A DNA stretch of 35,470 bases from an uncultured Collinsella sp. (GCA_900545445.1 UQZH01000017.1:1-35470), one strand, 5' to 3'. Shown: positions 6,250 through 13,820, counted from the stretch's first letter. Numbers and translations are program-made. Notes: a model not told the origin generated them from the sequence alone.

Positions 6250-7740
6250 CTACTCGACCACGGTCGCCTCGGTCGGGATGGCCCCCAGCACTGCCGCGTA
6301 CTCGGTGGGGTAGAGGCGGCTTATCGTCTGAACGTCGCGGATGAGGACGTTGCGGTCGTCAGGCTCGGAGATGCCGTAGCCGAACGCCTCGAGCGTCTCG
6401 ATCGCCTCGCGGATCTTCTGCTGGAACATGGGGCCGGGGTCCACCCTCAGGCCGAGGTAGCCTCGCCACAGGCTCGGCAACACGCGCAGCATGTTCTGGA
6501 TCTTGGACATCGGCTCGATGTCGGCGTAGACGTTGAGCGTGACCATGGCGTCCTTGTGCCCGAAGATCGACTGCAGCGCCTTGATGTCGCCGCCGTGGCG
6601 GATCCACTGCTTCGCGAAGGTGTGGCGCAGGCCGTGGAACGTGATCAGCTCGTCGTTGGTGCCCATGAGGCCGTTGGTCTCCGAGAACGTCTTGAACGCC
6701 CTGCGGATGTAACTGGTGGTGGCGAAGGAGCCGTCCGGCCGCGACACGACGTAGCTGTCCGCGAGGTCGCGCAGGCCGAGGGCCGATGCCTCCCGGAGCC
6801 TCTGCGAATCGATCTCGTGGATCTCTTTCAGGAAGGGGAGCAGGCCCACCGGGTCGACGGGGATCGTCCTCAAGTCGTGGTTCTTGGTGTCCTTGATGAA
6901 GGAGCCCCTGTCCTTGACGTAGGCCACCGAGTGCCTGACCGTGATGAGCCCCGACTCGAAGTCGACGTCACACCAGCGCAGGCCGCAGACCTCGCCGATG
7001 CGCATCCCGGTGTGCAGGGCGAGCACGACCGCCCGCCTGAAGGTCGAGTCCGGCATCATCGAGGTCACCGAGTTGAGCTTCGGCACGAGGTCGGAGCGCA
7101 GCGCGTTTCTGGGCCTGGCAATGACCCTGGGCGCGAGGGCGCCGTCGAACGGGTTCCTCCCGATCGTGTCGTTGCTGCGCTTCAGCAGGACGGCGTAGAG
7201 CCGCTTGCCGAGCTTGAATGACTTGTTGAGCGTGTCCGGCGCCGTGCCCAGGGCGATCCTGCGCCTCGACCACGCGTTGACGTCGTCGGTCGTCACCTCG
7301 TTCACGGGGACCAGACCCAGCTCGTCTCGCTCGATGTGCAGGGCGCTGTAGTGGTAGTCGTCGCGGGTCGTCGGGGTGATCCTGTTCATCTCCAGGCAGA
7401 AGTCGATGAACTTCTCGAGCGCCTCGGAAAGCGGCAGCGCGGCGTAGTCATCCCGCTGTTCGGCGGGAAGCCCGGCGCCGATAGCGGCCCTCGCCTCCTC
7501 GGCCTCGACGAGTTCCAGCTCGACCTCCGACCTAAATTCCGCGAGGACGCGCATCGCCGCCGCCTTTCCCCGCGCGCTCTGCTTCAGGCAGGGCACGCGG
7601 GTGTTCCTGGTCCTCTGGACCTTCTTCCCGGTCATCTCGTCGGCCACCGTCACGACAGCCTGCCATTTGCCCTTGTTCTTCCTCACGCCGCCGGCTCCGC
7701 ATACGCGTAAGGTTTTATTGCTGCATTTCTCGTTCTGCAT
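6250..7740 (-). CDS. int: Tyrosine recombinase (site-specific integrase)
   Basis: The 496-residue enzyme should integrate and excise the element at the adjacent tRNA-Pro 3' end. The N-terminal arm-binding region (residues 15-90) is followed by a SAM-like core-binding domain (about 100-200) and the catalytic domain. The catalytic set is visible: Arg247 in HTGMRIGE, Lys286 in the beta-hairpin before LRTIPV, His369 and Arg372 in HGLRH, His395 in FGHKD and the nucleophile Tyr405 in LNVYADI. About 90 further residues follow the nucleophile, longer than in many relatives. The ATG at 7740 has AGGAG about five bases upstream. The gene points away from the attachment site, has its own terminator, and looks intact and functional. 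Confidence 0.95.
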   Translation of the reverse strand: MQNEKCSNKTLRVCGAGGVRKNKGKWQAVVTVADEMTGKKVQRTRNTRVPCLKQSARGKAAAMRVLAEFRSEVELELVEAEEARAAIGAGLPAEQRDDYAALPLSEALEKFIDFCLEMNRITPTTRDDYHYSALHIERDELGLVPVNEVTTDDVNAWSRRRIALGTAPDTLNKSFKLGKRLYAVLLKRSNDTIGRNPFDGALAPRVIARPRNALRSDLVPKLNSVTSMMPDSTFRRAVVLALHTGMRIGEVCGLRWCDVDFESGLITVRHSVAYVKDRGSFIKDTKNHDLRTIPVDPVGLLPFLKEIHEIDSQRLREASALGLRDLADSYVVSRPDGSFATTSYIRRAFKTFSETNGLMGTNDELITFHGLRHTFAKQWIRHGGDIKALQSIFGHKDAMVTLNVYADIEPMSKIQNMLRVLPSLWRGYLGLRVDPGPMFQQKIREAIETLEAFGYGISEPDDRNVLIRDVQTISRLYPTEYAAVLGAIPTEATVVE

Positions 7741-7922
7741 GTCTGCTCCTAAATCCGCAGTTGATTAGAAACAGGCGGGCCCACCTGCGGGAACCCGGAG
7801 AGGCGACGATTCGGGGCTCCTACCCCCGTTGATTAAATCATCGGCTGCACCGCGCTCCTCGAAGCCGAAAATATGCTATCTGGACAGACCGCGCTGAGCT
7901 GGTAAAATATGCAAATGCGGAA

Positions 7923-7949
7923 ATGCGCTACTTGCGCTATCTGCGCGTG
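7923..7949. repeat. Three tandem 9-mers, candidate integrase arm sites
   Basis: ATGCGCTAC, TTGCGCTAT and CTGCGCGTG follow one another between the integrase and the attachment fragment. The 11-mer TACTTGCGCTA within them (7929-7939) recurs at 6210-6220 on the other side of the integrase gene. Repeats at such positions are typical of arm-type binding sites for tyrosine recombinases; this role is inferred. Confidence 0.5.
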
Positions 7950-7967
7950 TTTTAACAAAATAAGCAC

Positions 7968-7988
7968 AGGTCAGGGTCATTCTGACCT
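7968..7988. repeat. Hairpin next to the attachment fragment
   Basis: AGGTCAG (7968-7974) pairs with CTGACCT (7982-7988), ending two bases before the tRNA fragment. The same GGTCAG/CTGACC stem forms the terminator on the other side at 8046-8074. Confidence 0.55.
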
Positions 7989-7990
7989 CG

Positions 7991-8035
7991 CTGGGGGTCA
8001 AGGGGTCGCTGGTTCGAATCCAGTCGTCCCGACCA
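7991..8035 (+). tRNA. Displaced 3' fragment of tRNA-Pro(GGG), attachment site
   Basis: The 45 bases correspond exactly to tRNA positions 32-76. They comprise an anticodon loop CTGGGGG with anticodon GGG, the 3' anticodon strand TCAAG, a five-base variable loop, a T arm with TTCGAAT between GCTGG and CCAGT, the acceptor strand CGTCCCG, A73 and an encoded CCA. The 5' half (expected to start CGGGACG) is absent upstream, so this is not a working tRNA. It is the half displaced by integration. The fragment starts in the anticodon loop, which is a usual crossover site for tyrosine recombinases. The intact gene should lie at the other end of the element. Confidence 0.85.
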
Positions 8036-8045
8036 GAAGTTTGCA

Positions 8046-8074
8046 GGTCAGGCACTTTGTGTCTGACCTTTTTT
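8046..8074 (+). terminator. Original terminator of the tRNA-Pro gene
   Basis: GGTCAGGCAC (8046-8055) pairs with GTGTCTGACC (8059-8068), ten pairs with one G-T, followed by six T. It directly follows the displaced tRNA 3' end and marks the return to host sequence. The region 8075-8219 holds no gene; a possible promoter is TGGATA, 17 bases, TATAGT near 8156-8184. Confidence 0.85.
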
Positions 8075-8219
8075 GTTTAATAACTAATTGCTTTAAGCAA
8101 CGAAGAATCAACGACCAACCGTCCTCCACATGTCTGGACTCTCTATGCTCGCGCTGGATAGACATCGCCAGAACGGGTATAGTATCGAAAGTTTTGTCGT
8201 TTACCAGCGGGGGAGTCCT

Positions 8220-8924
8220 GTGGGCATCAAAAAGAAGATCAAAAAGGAGCTTATCGGCACTTCCGATTACCCGTCGAATAAGATCTTCACGATCTCCAAT
8301 TTCATTACCTTCACGCGCCTGATCCTCACGCTGGTCTTCCTGTACCTGTTTGTGACGGACAACAACCGTGTCGTCGCCATCGTCATCTATGCCATCGCGG
8401 CCTCCACCGACTGGATGGACGGCCAGATTGCCCGCATGACCAAAACGGTCTCGTGGCTCGGCAAGGTTATGGATCCCATCTGCGACCGTGCGCTGCTATT
8501 TACCGGCGTACTGGGCCTGGTGGTCCGCGGCGAGCTTCCCATCTGGGTCTGCGTGCTCATCATTGGTCGCGATATCTACCTTGGTATCGGCACGCTCATC
8601 GTGCGCCACTATCACCGCCGCCCCATCGACGTCGTCTTTCCCGGCAAGATTGCGACGGCGCTGCTCATGACCGGCTTCTCGCTTATGCTTCTGGGCTTTC
8701 CCACTGTGGATGGCTGGCATCTGCTGCCCGCCACGTTCACGGCCTTCCCGGGCCTCAACGGCAGCCCGGTACCGCTTGGCATCTTCTTTGTGTACGGCGG
8801 CGTCATCTTCTCCATGCTCACCGCCGTCATCTATTCCATTAAGGGTGGAGCGGCCATTAAACAAGCCGTGGCGCATCCCGAGGACGAAGACATCGACTTT
8901 CTTAACCCCGAAATCGAAGACTAA
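8220..8924 (+). CDS. CDP-alcohol phosphatidyltransferase (PgsA family)
   Basis: This 234-residue integral membrane enzyme should transfer a phosphatidyl group from CDP-diacylglycerol to an alcohol, such as glycerol 3-phosphate or a polyol. The family signature DGx2ARx8Gx3Dx3D is complete in DGQIARMTKTVSWLGKVMDPICD at about residues 66-88, and five to six membrane segments follow. The GTG start at 8220 is chosen because GGGGGAG lies just upstream and the protein then begins with a Lys-rich stretch; an ATG at 8130 has no binding site. It precedes the FHA and MerR genes, an order also known in mycobacteria (pgsA2 upstream of garA and its MerR neighbour). The product alcohol cannot be told from sequence, and a second homologue lies at 29214. 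Confidence 0.88.
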   Translation: MGIKKKIKKELIGTSDYPSNKIFTISNFITFTRLILTLVFLYLFVTDNNRVVAIVIYAIAASTDWMDGQIARMTKTVSWLGKVMDPICDRALLFTGVLGLVVRGELPIWVCVLIIGRDIYLGIGTLIVRHYHRRPIDVVFPGKIATALLMTGFSLMLLGFPTVDGWHLLPATFTAFPGLNGSPVPLGIFFVYGGVIFSMLTAVIYSIKGGAAIKQAVAHPEDEDIDFLNPEIED

Positions 8925-8990
8925 GTCGTTGGGGTATGATTACGTACAGTTCATTCTTTGCGGCATGTCCGCGTTAAGTTAGGGGTTGTC

Positions 8991-9425
8991 ATGGACAACA
9001 TGGTTAACAATATGCCTCAGAACGATAAGGCCTCAGACGCCACCTGCGTTTTCCGCGTTCCTTCGAGCGATGTCACCGTTCCCGACCTCATGGCCAACGT
9101 TCACATCACCGCGCCCGTCTTATCTATCGTCAAAGGCCCTCAAACCGGTGCAGCCTTTGAGCTCGAGGATAATGTGACCACCATCGGCCGCGATCCCGCT
9201 AACGGCATCTTCCTCAACGACATGACCGTGTCGCGTAGCCATGCGCGCATTATTCGCGAGGGTCTGGGTGCCCGCATCGAGGACCTGGGCTCGCTCAACG
9301 GTACGTGGGTTGACGGCGCTATCGTCAACGGCGCACCGCTGCACGATGGCTCTTCCGTCCAGATCGGTACGTTTACGCTCATCTACCACGAGAGCACGCC
9401 GGAGCGCATCGAAACCGGTGAGTAG
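8991..9425 (+). CDS. garA: FHA-domain protein, GarA/OdhI-like
   Basis: The 144-residue protein has an FHA domain at about residues 45-135, with the phosphothreonine-binding pattern TIGRDPANGIFLNDMTVSRSH and DLGSLNGTWVDG. In GarA and OdhI, the unphosphorylated FHA protein binds and inhibits 2-oxoglutarate-using enzymes, and phosphorylation of an N-terminal ETTSVFR motif by Ser/Thr kinases switches this off. Here the N-terminus carries DATCVFR (residues 16-22), which keeps one Thr and the VFR. The overall layout (short tail with motif, one FHA domain, end QIGTFTLIY) matches GarA. ATG 8991 has AGGGG upstream. Three bases separate it from the next gene, so co-expression is likely. The symbol is given by architecture and synteny. 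Confidence 0.8.
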   Translation: MDNMVNNMPQNDKASDATCVFRVPSSDVTVPDLMANVHITAPVLSIVKGPQTGAAFELEDNVTTIGRDPANGIFLNDMTVSRSHARIIREGLGARIEDLGSLNGTWVDGAIVNGAPLHDGSSVQIGTFTLIYHESTPERIETGE

Positions 9426-9428
9426 GGC

Positions 9429-10313
9429 ATGGCCGAACGCAATTATCTGAGTATCGGCCAGGTCGTCAATCTACTTCGAGGCGCATACCCCGATCTTTCG
9501 AACTCAAAAATTAGATTTCTCGAAGATGAGGGGCTCATCACCCCTCATCGTACGCCTAAGGGGTATCGCCAGTACTCCAAGGAGGACGTTGACCGCCTGG
9601 AGGTCATTCTGCACCTGCAGAAGACTCGCTATATGCCGCTCAACGTGATCAAGCAGCGCCTGGAAAACGCCACGGACCTGTCTACGCTCGCCTACGAGGT
9701 GGGCCTGCTGTCCGACGTTCCGCTCAAGACGGAGCCCAAGGAGACCAAGCAAAAGCTGCATCCCATCGAGACTATCCCCGATATGCTCGGCGTCGAGATC
9801 TCGTTTATTCGCTCCCTGGCCGAAAACGACCTCATTCGCATCATCAAGAGCCCGCAAAACCGCGAGCTAGTCGATGGCCGCGATTTCCCAATCATCCGCT
9901 ACTGCTCCGAACTTTCGCGCTTCCATATCGAGCCTCGAAACCTGCGCCAGTACGTATCGTCGGCAAACCGTGAGTCCTCTATGTTTGAGCAGGTGCTCGT
10001 GAGCATGCTCGGCATGGATACCTCCGATGACGAGCGCGATGCCAAGCTCGAGCGTGCGTTTAAGAAGCTGCATGACCTCACCGAGGGCGTGCATACCGCT
10101 CTCCTCAAGAACCGCGTATTCGAGTCACTCAACGCCGTGGTCGAGGACGCCGATATCGATGCCCTCGACGAGGAGATCGCACGCTCCGAATCCACCAAGG
10201 CCAAAAGCGAAGAGGCATCTACCTCCGCGGTCCCCGTGCGTGAGGAATCCCTCGTGCAGCCGCTCAAAGTTGTCGCCCCCTCACGCGCCGGCACTGCCAG
10301 CACCGACAAATAA
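9429..10313 (+). CDS. ftsR: MerR-family regulator, FtsR-like
   Basis: The 294-residue protein starts with a MerR-type winged helix: YLSIGQVVNLLRGAYPDLSNSKIRFLEDEGLI, then HRTPKGYRQYSKEDVDRL (about residues 5-60). It is followed by a long helical dimerisation and effector region. The position directly behind a GarA-like FHA gene, the insertion AYPDLSNSKIR in the helix-turn-helix and the length fit the actinobacterial group that includes Rv1828 and the corynebacterial cell-division regulator FtsR, which activates ftsZ. The gene starts three bases after the FHA stop without a strong binding site, which suggests translational coupling. The C-terminal 60 residues are Ser/Glu/Lys-rich and probably disordered. 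The target in this organism is unknown. Confidence 0.78.
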   Translation: MAERNYLSIGQVVNLLRGAYPDLSNSKIRFLEDEGLITPHRTPKGYRQYSKEDVDRLEVILHLQKTRYMPLNVIKQRLENATDLSTLAYEVGLLSDVPLKTEPKETKQKLHPIETIPDMLGVEISFIRSLAENDLIRIIKSPQNRELVDGRDFPIIRYCSELSRFHIEPRNLRQYVSSANRESSMFEQVLVSMLGMDTSDDERDAKLERAFKKLHDLTEGVHTALLKNRVFESLNAVVEDADIDALDEEIARSESTKAKSEEASTSAVPVREESLVQPLKVVAPSRAGTASTDK

Positions 10314-10351
10314 AGGCTGCCGCAAACCAGCTCCCCATGAAAGGTCATGCC

Positions 10352-10882
10352 ATGTACGACTTCGAATCTCACATCGTCGACATCCCCGACTATCCCGAGC
10401 CCGGAGTCGTCTTTAAGGACATCACGCCGCTCTTTGGTAATCCCGAGGCGCTAAAGGCCATGGTAGATGCCCTGGCCGAGCATTTTGCCGGCATGGGCAT
10501 CACCAAGGTCGTGGGTCCCGAGGCTCGCGGCTTTATGGTCGGCGTGCCCGTGGCCGTCGCCCTGGGCGCTGGCTTTGTGCCCGCACGCAAGCCGGGCAAG
10601 CTGCCTCGCAAGACGGTGAGCGAGAGCTACGAGCTCGAATATGGCACCGACTCTATCGAGATCCACGCCGATGCCATTACCTCTAAAGATACCGTGTTGA
10701 TTCTGGACGACTTGGTCGCGACGGGCGGAACCGTCGAGGCAACAGGTAAACTGGTGCGAGATATGGGCGCAAAGCTTGTGGGTTACGGTTGTATCCTCGA
10801 GCTTGCGTTTCTTAACCCGCGCAAGAAGCTCACGCCTTCCAACGAGGACGTCGAGCTCTTTAGCCTGGTAACGGTGGACTAG
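10352..10882 (+). CDS. apt: Adenine phosphoribosyltransferase
   Basis: The enzyme converts adenine and PRPP to AMP and pyrophosphate in purine salvage. The 176-residue product begins MYDFESHIVDIPDYPEPGV, followed by FKDITPLF. It has the GPEARGF segment typical of Apt and the PRPP-binding loop VLILDDLVATGGT at about residues 114-126. ATG 10352 is chosen over 10337 because AAAGGT lies five bases upstream and the protein then aligns with the usual Apt N-terminus. It lies 38 bases behind the MerR gene and 32 bases before the NlpC gene, all in one direction. Confidence 0.95.
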   Translation: MYDFESHIVDIPDYPEPGVVFKDITPLFGNPEALKAMVDALAEHFAGMGITKVVGPEARGFMVGVPVAVALGAGFVPARKPGKLPRKTVSESYELEYGTDSIEIHADAITSKDTVLILDDLVATGGTVEATGKLVRDMGAKLVGYGCILELAFLNPRKKLTPSNEDVELFSLVTVD

Positions 10883-10914
10883 CCGCTACCCTTAGATACC
10901 GGAAAGGAAGCTCC

Positions 10915-12021
10915 ATGCGCACAGCAAATACGCACAAAAACATGGCACGCTGCGCTGCTACGGCAACCCTCGCTTGTGTTTTGGGCCTAGGCCTCGCGGC
11001 TCCGGCCTATGCCGATACCGCATCCGACCTTGCCGCCGCTCGTACCAAACTCGAGCAGATCGGCACGCAGACCCAGCAAATTCATGAAGAACTCTCCGCA
11101 CAGACGCAGGAGCTTGATCAGACTGCAGGCGAGATCACGCAAAAGCAGCAAGAGATTGCCGAGGGCCAGGCAAAGCTTTCGAGCTACGTTGCCGGTGAGT
11201 ACAAGACCGGCGGTCTGAGTCTCCTTCAGGTTCTGACGGGCGTCGACGATCTGGGCGACATGCTCAACCGTCTGTTCTATTACGGCAAGGTTTCCGACAA
11301 GCAGGCCCAGACCATTCAGGATGTCAAGGACCTTAAGCAGCAGCTCACTGATAAGCAGGCCGAGCAGGAGAAGAACGTCGCCGCGACGCAGAAGAAGGTC
11401 GACGAGCTCAACGCCCAGCAGGCTGAGGCCCAGAGTGTCGTGAGCTCCCTGGACTCCCAGCTGCAGGCCGAGCTTGCCGCCGAGGCTGAAGCCAACGCAG
11501 CACTTCAGGCCGGCATTAACGCCAGCACCGCCGAGAAGGCTACGGTGAGCAACGACACCGCCGGTACGACTGAGAACACCAACGATGGCGGCAATACGCC
11601 CGCGCCCACTCCTACGCCCGCTCCGGCCCCTACGCCGCAGCCCGCCCCGGCTCCGGCTCCGGCTCCGACGCCTTCCGCACCGAACCAGTCTGTTGACGGC
11701 GGCTCCGTTGTTTCGCGTGCCTACAGCAAGCTGGGTTGCGCTTATTCCTGGGGCGGCATTGGACCGGACAGCTTTGACTGCTCCGGTTTTGTAAGCTACT
11801 GTCTCACGGGCCGCTACTGCCGTCTGGGCACCACCGGCACCTTCATGGGTTGGACCCGCGTGTCCGACCCGCAACCGGGCGATGTCGTGGTTAACTCCTA
11901 CCATACTGGCATCTATATCGGTAATGGTCAGATGATCCATGCTTCCGACTACAAGACGGGCGTCATCATCAGCTCCGTCGCAGCCGGCATGAACAACAAC
12001 TACATTTTCGTGCGCTACTAA
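10915..12021 (+). CDS. Secreted NlpC/P60 peptidoglycan endopeptidase with coiled coil
   Basis: The 368-residue protein has a signal peptide (about residues 1-33, ending APAYADTA), a long coiled coil (about 36-205, Gln/Glu-rich), and a Pro/Ala/Thr linker with PAPTPTPAP repeats (about 225-258). The C-terminal NlpC/P60 domain has catalytic Cys289 in DCSGF, His330 in YHTGIY and His342 in QMIHA. This layout matches RipA and CwlO-type hydrolases, which cut stem peptides during growth and cell separation; the coiled coil usually keeps the enzyme inactive until bound by a partner such as FtsEX. GGAAAGG lies upstream of the ATG. A terminator follows. Activation by FtsEX is inference here. Confidence 0.93.
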   Translation: MRTANTHKNMARCAATATLACVLGLGLAAPAYADTASDLAAARTKLEQIGTQTQQIHEELSAQTQELDQTAGEITQKQQEIAEGQAKLSSYVAGEYKTGGLSLLQVLTGVDDLGDMLNRLFYYGKVSDKQAQTIQDVKDLKQQLTDKQAEQEKNVAATQKKVDELNAQQAEAQSVVSSLDSQLQAELAAEAEANAALQAGINASTAEKATVSNDTAGTTENTNDGGNTPAPTPTPAPAPTPQPAPAPAPAPTPSAPNQSVDGGSVVSRAYSKLGCAYSWGGIGPDSFDCSGFVSYCLTGRYCRLGTTGTFMGWTRVSDPQPGDVVVNSYHTGIYIGNGQMIHASDYKTGVIISSVAAGMNNNYIFVRY

Positions 12022-12045
12022 GTCACTCTGTATAGCAAACGAATG

Positions 12046-12085
12046 TGAACCTCGTGGCCTTTGGGCTGCGAGGTTCATTTATTTG
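12046..12085 (+). terminator. Terminator after the NlpC/P60 gene
   Basis: TGAACCTCG (12046-12054) pairs with CGAGGTTCA (12069-12077), followed by TTTATTTG. Confidence 0.8.
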
Positions 12086-12139
12086 TGACCGTGCTCCATA
12101 CATGACCCCAATGAGCTAGTTTTCAATACTAGATGCACG

Positions 12140-12167
12140 TTTCAAAGGTAAGCAAGATGGCTATAAT
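12140..12167 (+). promoter_or_regulatory. Promoter of the degV gene
   Basis: A perfect -10 box TATAAT is at 12162-12167. A weak -35 (TTTCAA at 12140-12145) lies 16 bases upstream. The start codon is 30 bases downstream. Confidence 0.6.
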
Positions 12168-12196
12168 AAATGAGAAACATCTAGAAAGGACCCTCT

Positions 12197-13063
12197 ATGA
12201 GCTGGGCACTTATCTCCGATTCGAGCTGCAACCTCCGCGATTGGCAACCGACCGCGCCCCATACCACCTTTGCATTTGCACCCCTCAAAATTCGAGTGGG
12301 GGAGCGCGAGTTCGTCGATGACCTCACGCTCGATGTTCACGAACTCAATTGCGCCGTGCAGGCGGAGTCGAGCGCTTCTTCGAGCGCCTGTCCGAGCGTA
12401 GGCGAGTGGACCGAACTCTTTAGGCTTGCCGACAAGACGATTTGCATGCCCATCTCCGAGGGAGTCTCGGGAAGCTACAATGCCGCGGCCACCGCACGTG
12501 ACATGGTGCTTGCCGAGGAGCCGGACCGTCAGATTCATTTGGTTAACTCGCGAGCCGCAGGTGGCAAAATGGATTTGATCTTCCTGCTGTTCGACCGCTA
12601 TCTTGCAAGCAACCCAGATGCCTCCTTTGAGGACGCCTGCGCCTATTTCGATAGCTTGGAGCAGAACAGCAAGATCCTCTTTAGTTTGTGCAATTACGAA
12701 AACCTTGCGAAGGCCGGACGTATCCCTAAGGCGGCCGGCGTTATTGCTAACAAGCTCAATATCCGCATTTTGGGCACGGCGAGCGAAGCGGGCAAAATTG
12801 AACTCGTTGGTCACACCCGCGGCGAAAAGAAGATGCTCACCAAGATTGTCGACACCATGGAGGCCGAAGGCTTTACTGGCGGCGAGGTCGTAATCGACCA
12901 TGTCGAAAATGAGGCGGGCGCCCAGGCACTTGCCAGCCGCATTGTGGAGCATTGGCCCGGTTCCAAGACCATCATCATGCCCTGCAACGGACTGGATTCA
13001 TACTATGCCGAGATGCACGGGCTCATTATCGGCTACGGCATGGTCGTTGCTTCGGGCCGATAA
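12197..13063 (+). CDS. DegV family fatty-acid-binding protein
   Basis: The 288-residue protein begins WALISDSSCNLRD, the DegV pattern. It has the conserved PISEGVSGSYNAA stretch (about residues 91-103) and FSLCNYENLAKAGRIPKAAG (about 162-181), in which other members hold the fatty-acid carboxylate and line the lipid pocket. Family members present fatty acids to the FakA kinase in phospholipid synthesis or in uptake of exogenous fatty acids. No fakA is next to it. AAAGGA precedes the ATG, and a TATAAT promoter lies just upstream, so it is a single gene. The convergent DUF1836 gene follows with a shared hairpin between them. Confidence 0.9.
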   Translation: MSWALISDSSCNLRDWQPTAPHTTFAFAPLKIRVGEREFVDDLTLDVHELNCAVQAESSASSSACPSVGEWTELFRLADKTICMPISEGVSGSYNAAATARDMVLAEEPDRQIHLVNSRAAGGKMDLIFLLFDRYLASNPDASFEDACAYFDSLEQNSKILFSLCNYENLAKAGRIPKAAGVIANKLNIRILGTASEAGKIELVGHTRGEKKMLTKIVDTMEAEGFTGGEVVIDHVENEAGAQALASRIVEHWPGSKTIIMPCNGLDSYYAEMHGLIIGYGMVVASGR

Positions 13064-13082
13064 AATCCAACTAAACAAAAAC

Positions 13083-13124
13083 ACGGGCGGGACAAAGTGT
13101 CTGATGACTCTTTGTCCCGCCCGT
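13083..13124. terminator. Perfect 15-bp hairpin between convergent genes
   Basis: ACGGGCGGGACAAAG (13083-13097) is exactly complementary to 13110-13124. It sits between degV (+) and the DUF1836 gene (-). T tracts are poor on both sides, so it may work as a bidirectional block rather than a classical terminator. Its inner GACAAAG/CTTTGTC recurs at 16461-16509. Confidence 0.6.
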
Positions 13125-13136
13125 CTTGTACGTCGG

Positions 13137-13748
13137 CTAGCTATTAAACCCGTTGAACTTTAGGTAGCTCATTAGATACGCCTTCGATACAAAAGACGAT
13201 ACCGCGCTGCGTACGAGCAGCGACTCGCGTGTGACCTGATGAGCCGTATCGGGTACAGGAACCTGCTCAATGGAAAAAGCCGCGCGAATCGATGCCTCGA
13301 GCTGATCAATCACATAATCAAAGGCGGTCGGTGCATCATAGCTCAGGCGCTGAATGTTAAAGAGTGCCTGAACCGCTGCGATGGGCAGCACCTGCTTAAA
13401 GATACAAATGGAGATGAGACGCGCAATCTGCTCGCGACCATATTGCTTTTTAACCGGAGCGGGAACGAGGCCGACCTTTACGTAGTTATTGATCATCGAT
13501 GGCGTAATGACGGGCTGCTCCACACAAATCGAAAGCGGCTCCATCCACTGCGCAACATATTCGATAACCTGATCACGATAGAGCGATACGTTAGGCAGCT
13601 GGTCATAGCGCGGCAGGCTCAACGCGTTGAGTTTACGCACCGTATCGGACTGAATAAATGCATCCGGCAGCACCGTCGGCTGAATATCCTCCGGCTTAAT
13701 GCCGACCGATGTATCGGACATCGGGATAACATGTTTGACGTGGTTCAT
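13137..13748 (-). CDS. DUF1836 protein, MerR-like regulator
   Basis: The 203-residue protein carries the DUF1836 domain: LPRYDQLPNVSLYRDQVIEYV (about residues 50-70), then ITPSMINNYVKVGLVPAPVKKQYGREQIARLI (about 83-114), which resembles a winged-helix DNA-binding unit. Its ATG at 13748 has GGAGG six bases upstream; the open frame extends further but without a binding site and across the promoter. The promoter contains a perfect palindrome between the -10 box and the start of the gene's -35 region, which suggests autoregulation. The biological role of DUF1836 proteins is not established to my knowledge. Confidence 0.85.
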   Translation of the reverse strand: MNHVKHVIPMSDTSVGIKPEDIQPTVLPDAFIQSDTVRKLNALSLPRYDQLPNVSLYRDQVIEYVAQWMEPLSICVEQPVITPSMINNYVKVGLVPAPVKKQYGREQIARLISICIFKQVLPIAAVQALFNIQRLSYDAPTAFDYVIDQLEASIRAAFSIEQVPVPDTAHQVTRESLLVRSAVSSFVSKAYLMSYLKFNGFNS

Positions 13749-13772
13749 CAGAGGCCTCCGTTCGTTTACTAT

Positions 13773-13793
13773 ATTGTATTCTAGATAATCTAG
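13773..13793 (-). promoter_or_regulatory. Promoter with 13-bp palindromic operator
   Basis: On the minus strand a -10 box TACAAT occupies 13773-13778. The perfect palindrome CTAGATTATCTAG lies at 13781-13793, inside the promoter spacer of the DUF1836 gene. Binding there would block polymerase, so it is a good candidate operator. Confidence 0.6.
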
Positions 13794-13820
13794 TTTTGCA
13801 TACCACATTGCCGCTAAGTA

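Larger units (their letters stand above)
1..8035. mobile_element. Right part of an element integrated in tRNA-Pro(GGG)
   Basis: The right boundary is a displaced 3' tRNA-Pro fragment at 7991-8035, and a tyrosine recombinase gene sits directly inside it. The interior has weak gene density, small unknown membrane proteins, a truncated exonuclease, mixed base composition (AT-rich near 130-640, very GC-rich at 5050-7740) and many inverted repeats. That fits an old genomic island. No structural phage, conjugation or replication genes are visible in this part. The left end and the intact tRNA are not in the window, so total size and type are unknown. Confidence 0.7.

Noticed and set aside
6226..7221. 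Plus-strand frame of 331 codons across the integrase
   Set aside because: It is antisense to the integrase, which has all catalytic residues. The composition is Arg/Asp/Val/His-rich without any known motif.
7900..8035. Complete tRNA gene at the element border
   Set aside because: Only tRNA positions 32-76 are present. No CGGGACG 5' acceptor strand or D arm is found upstream, so it is a displaced fragment.
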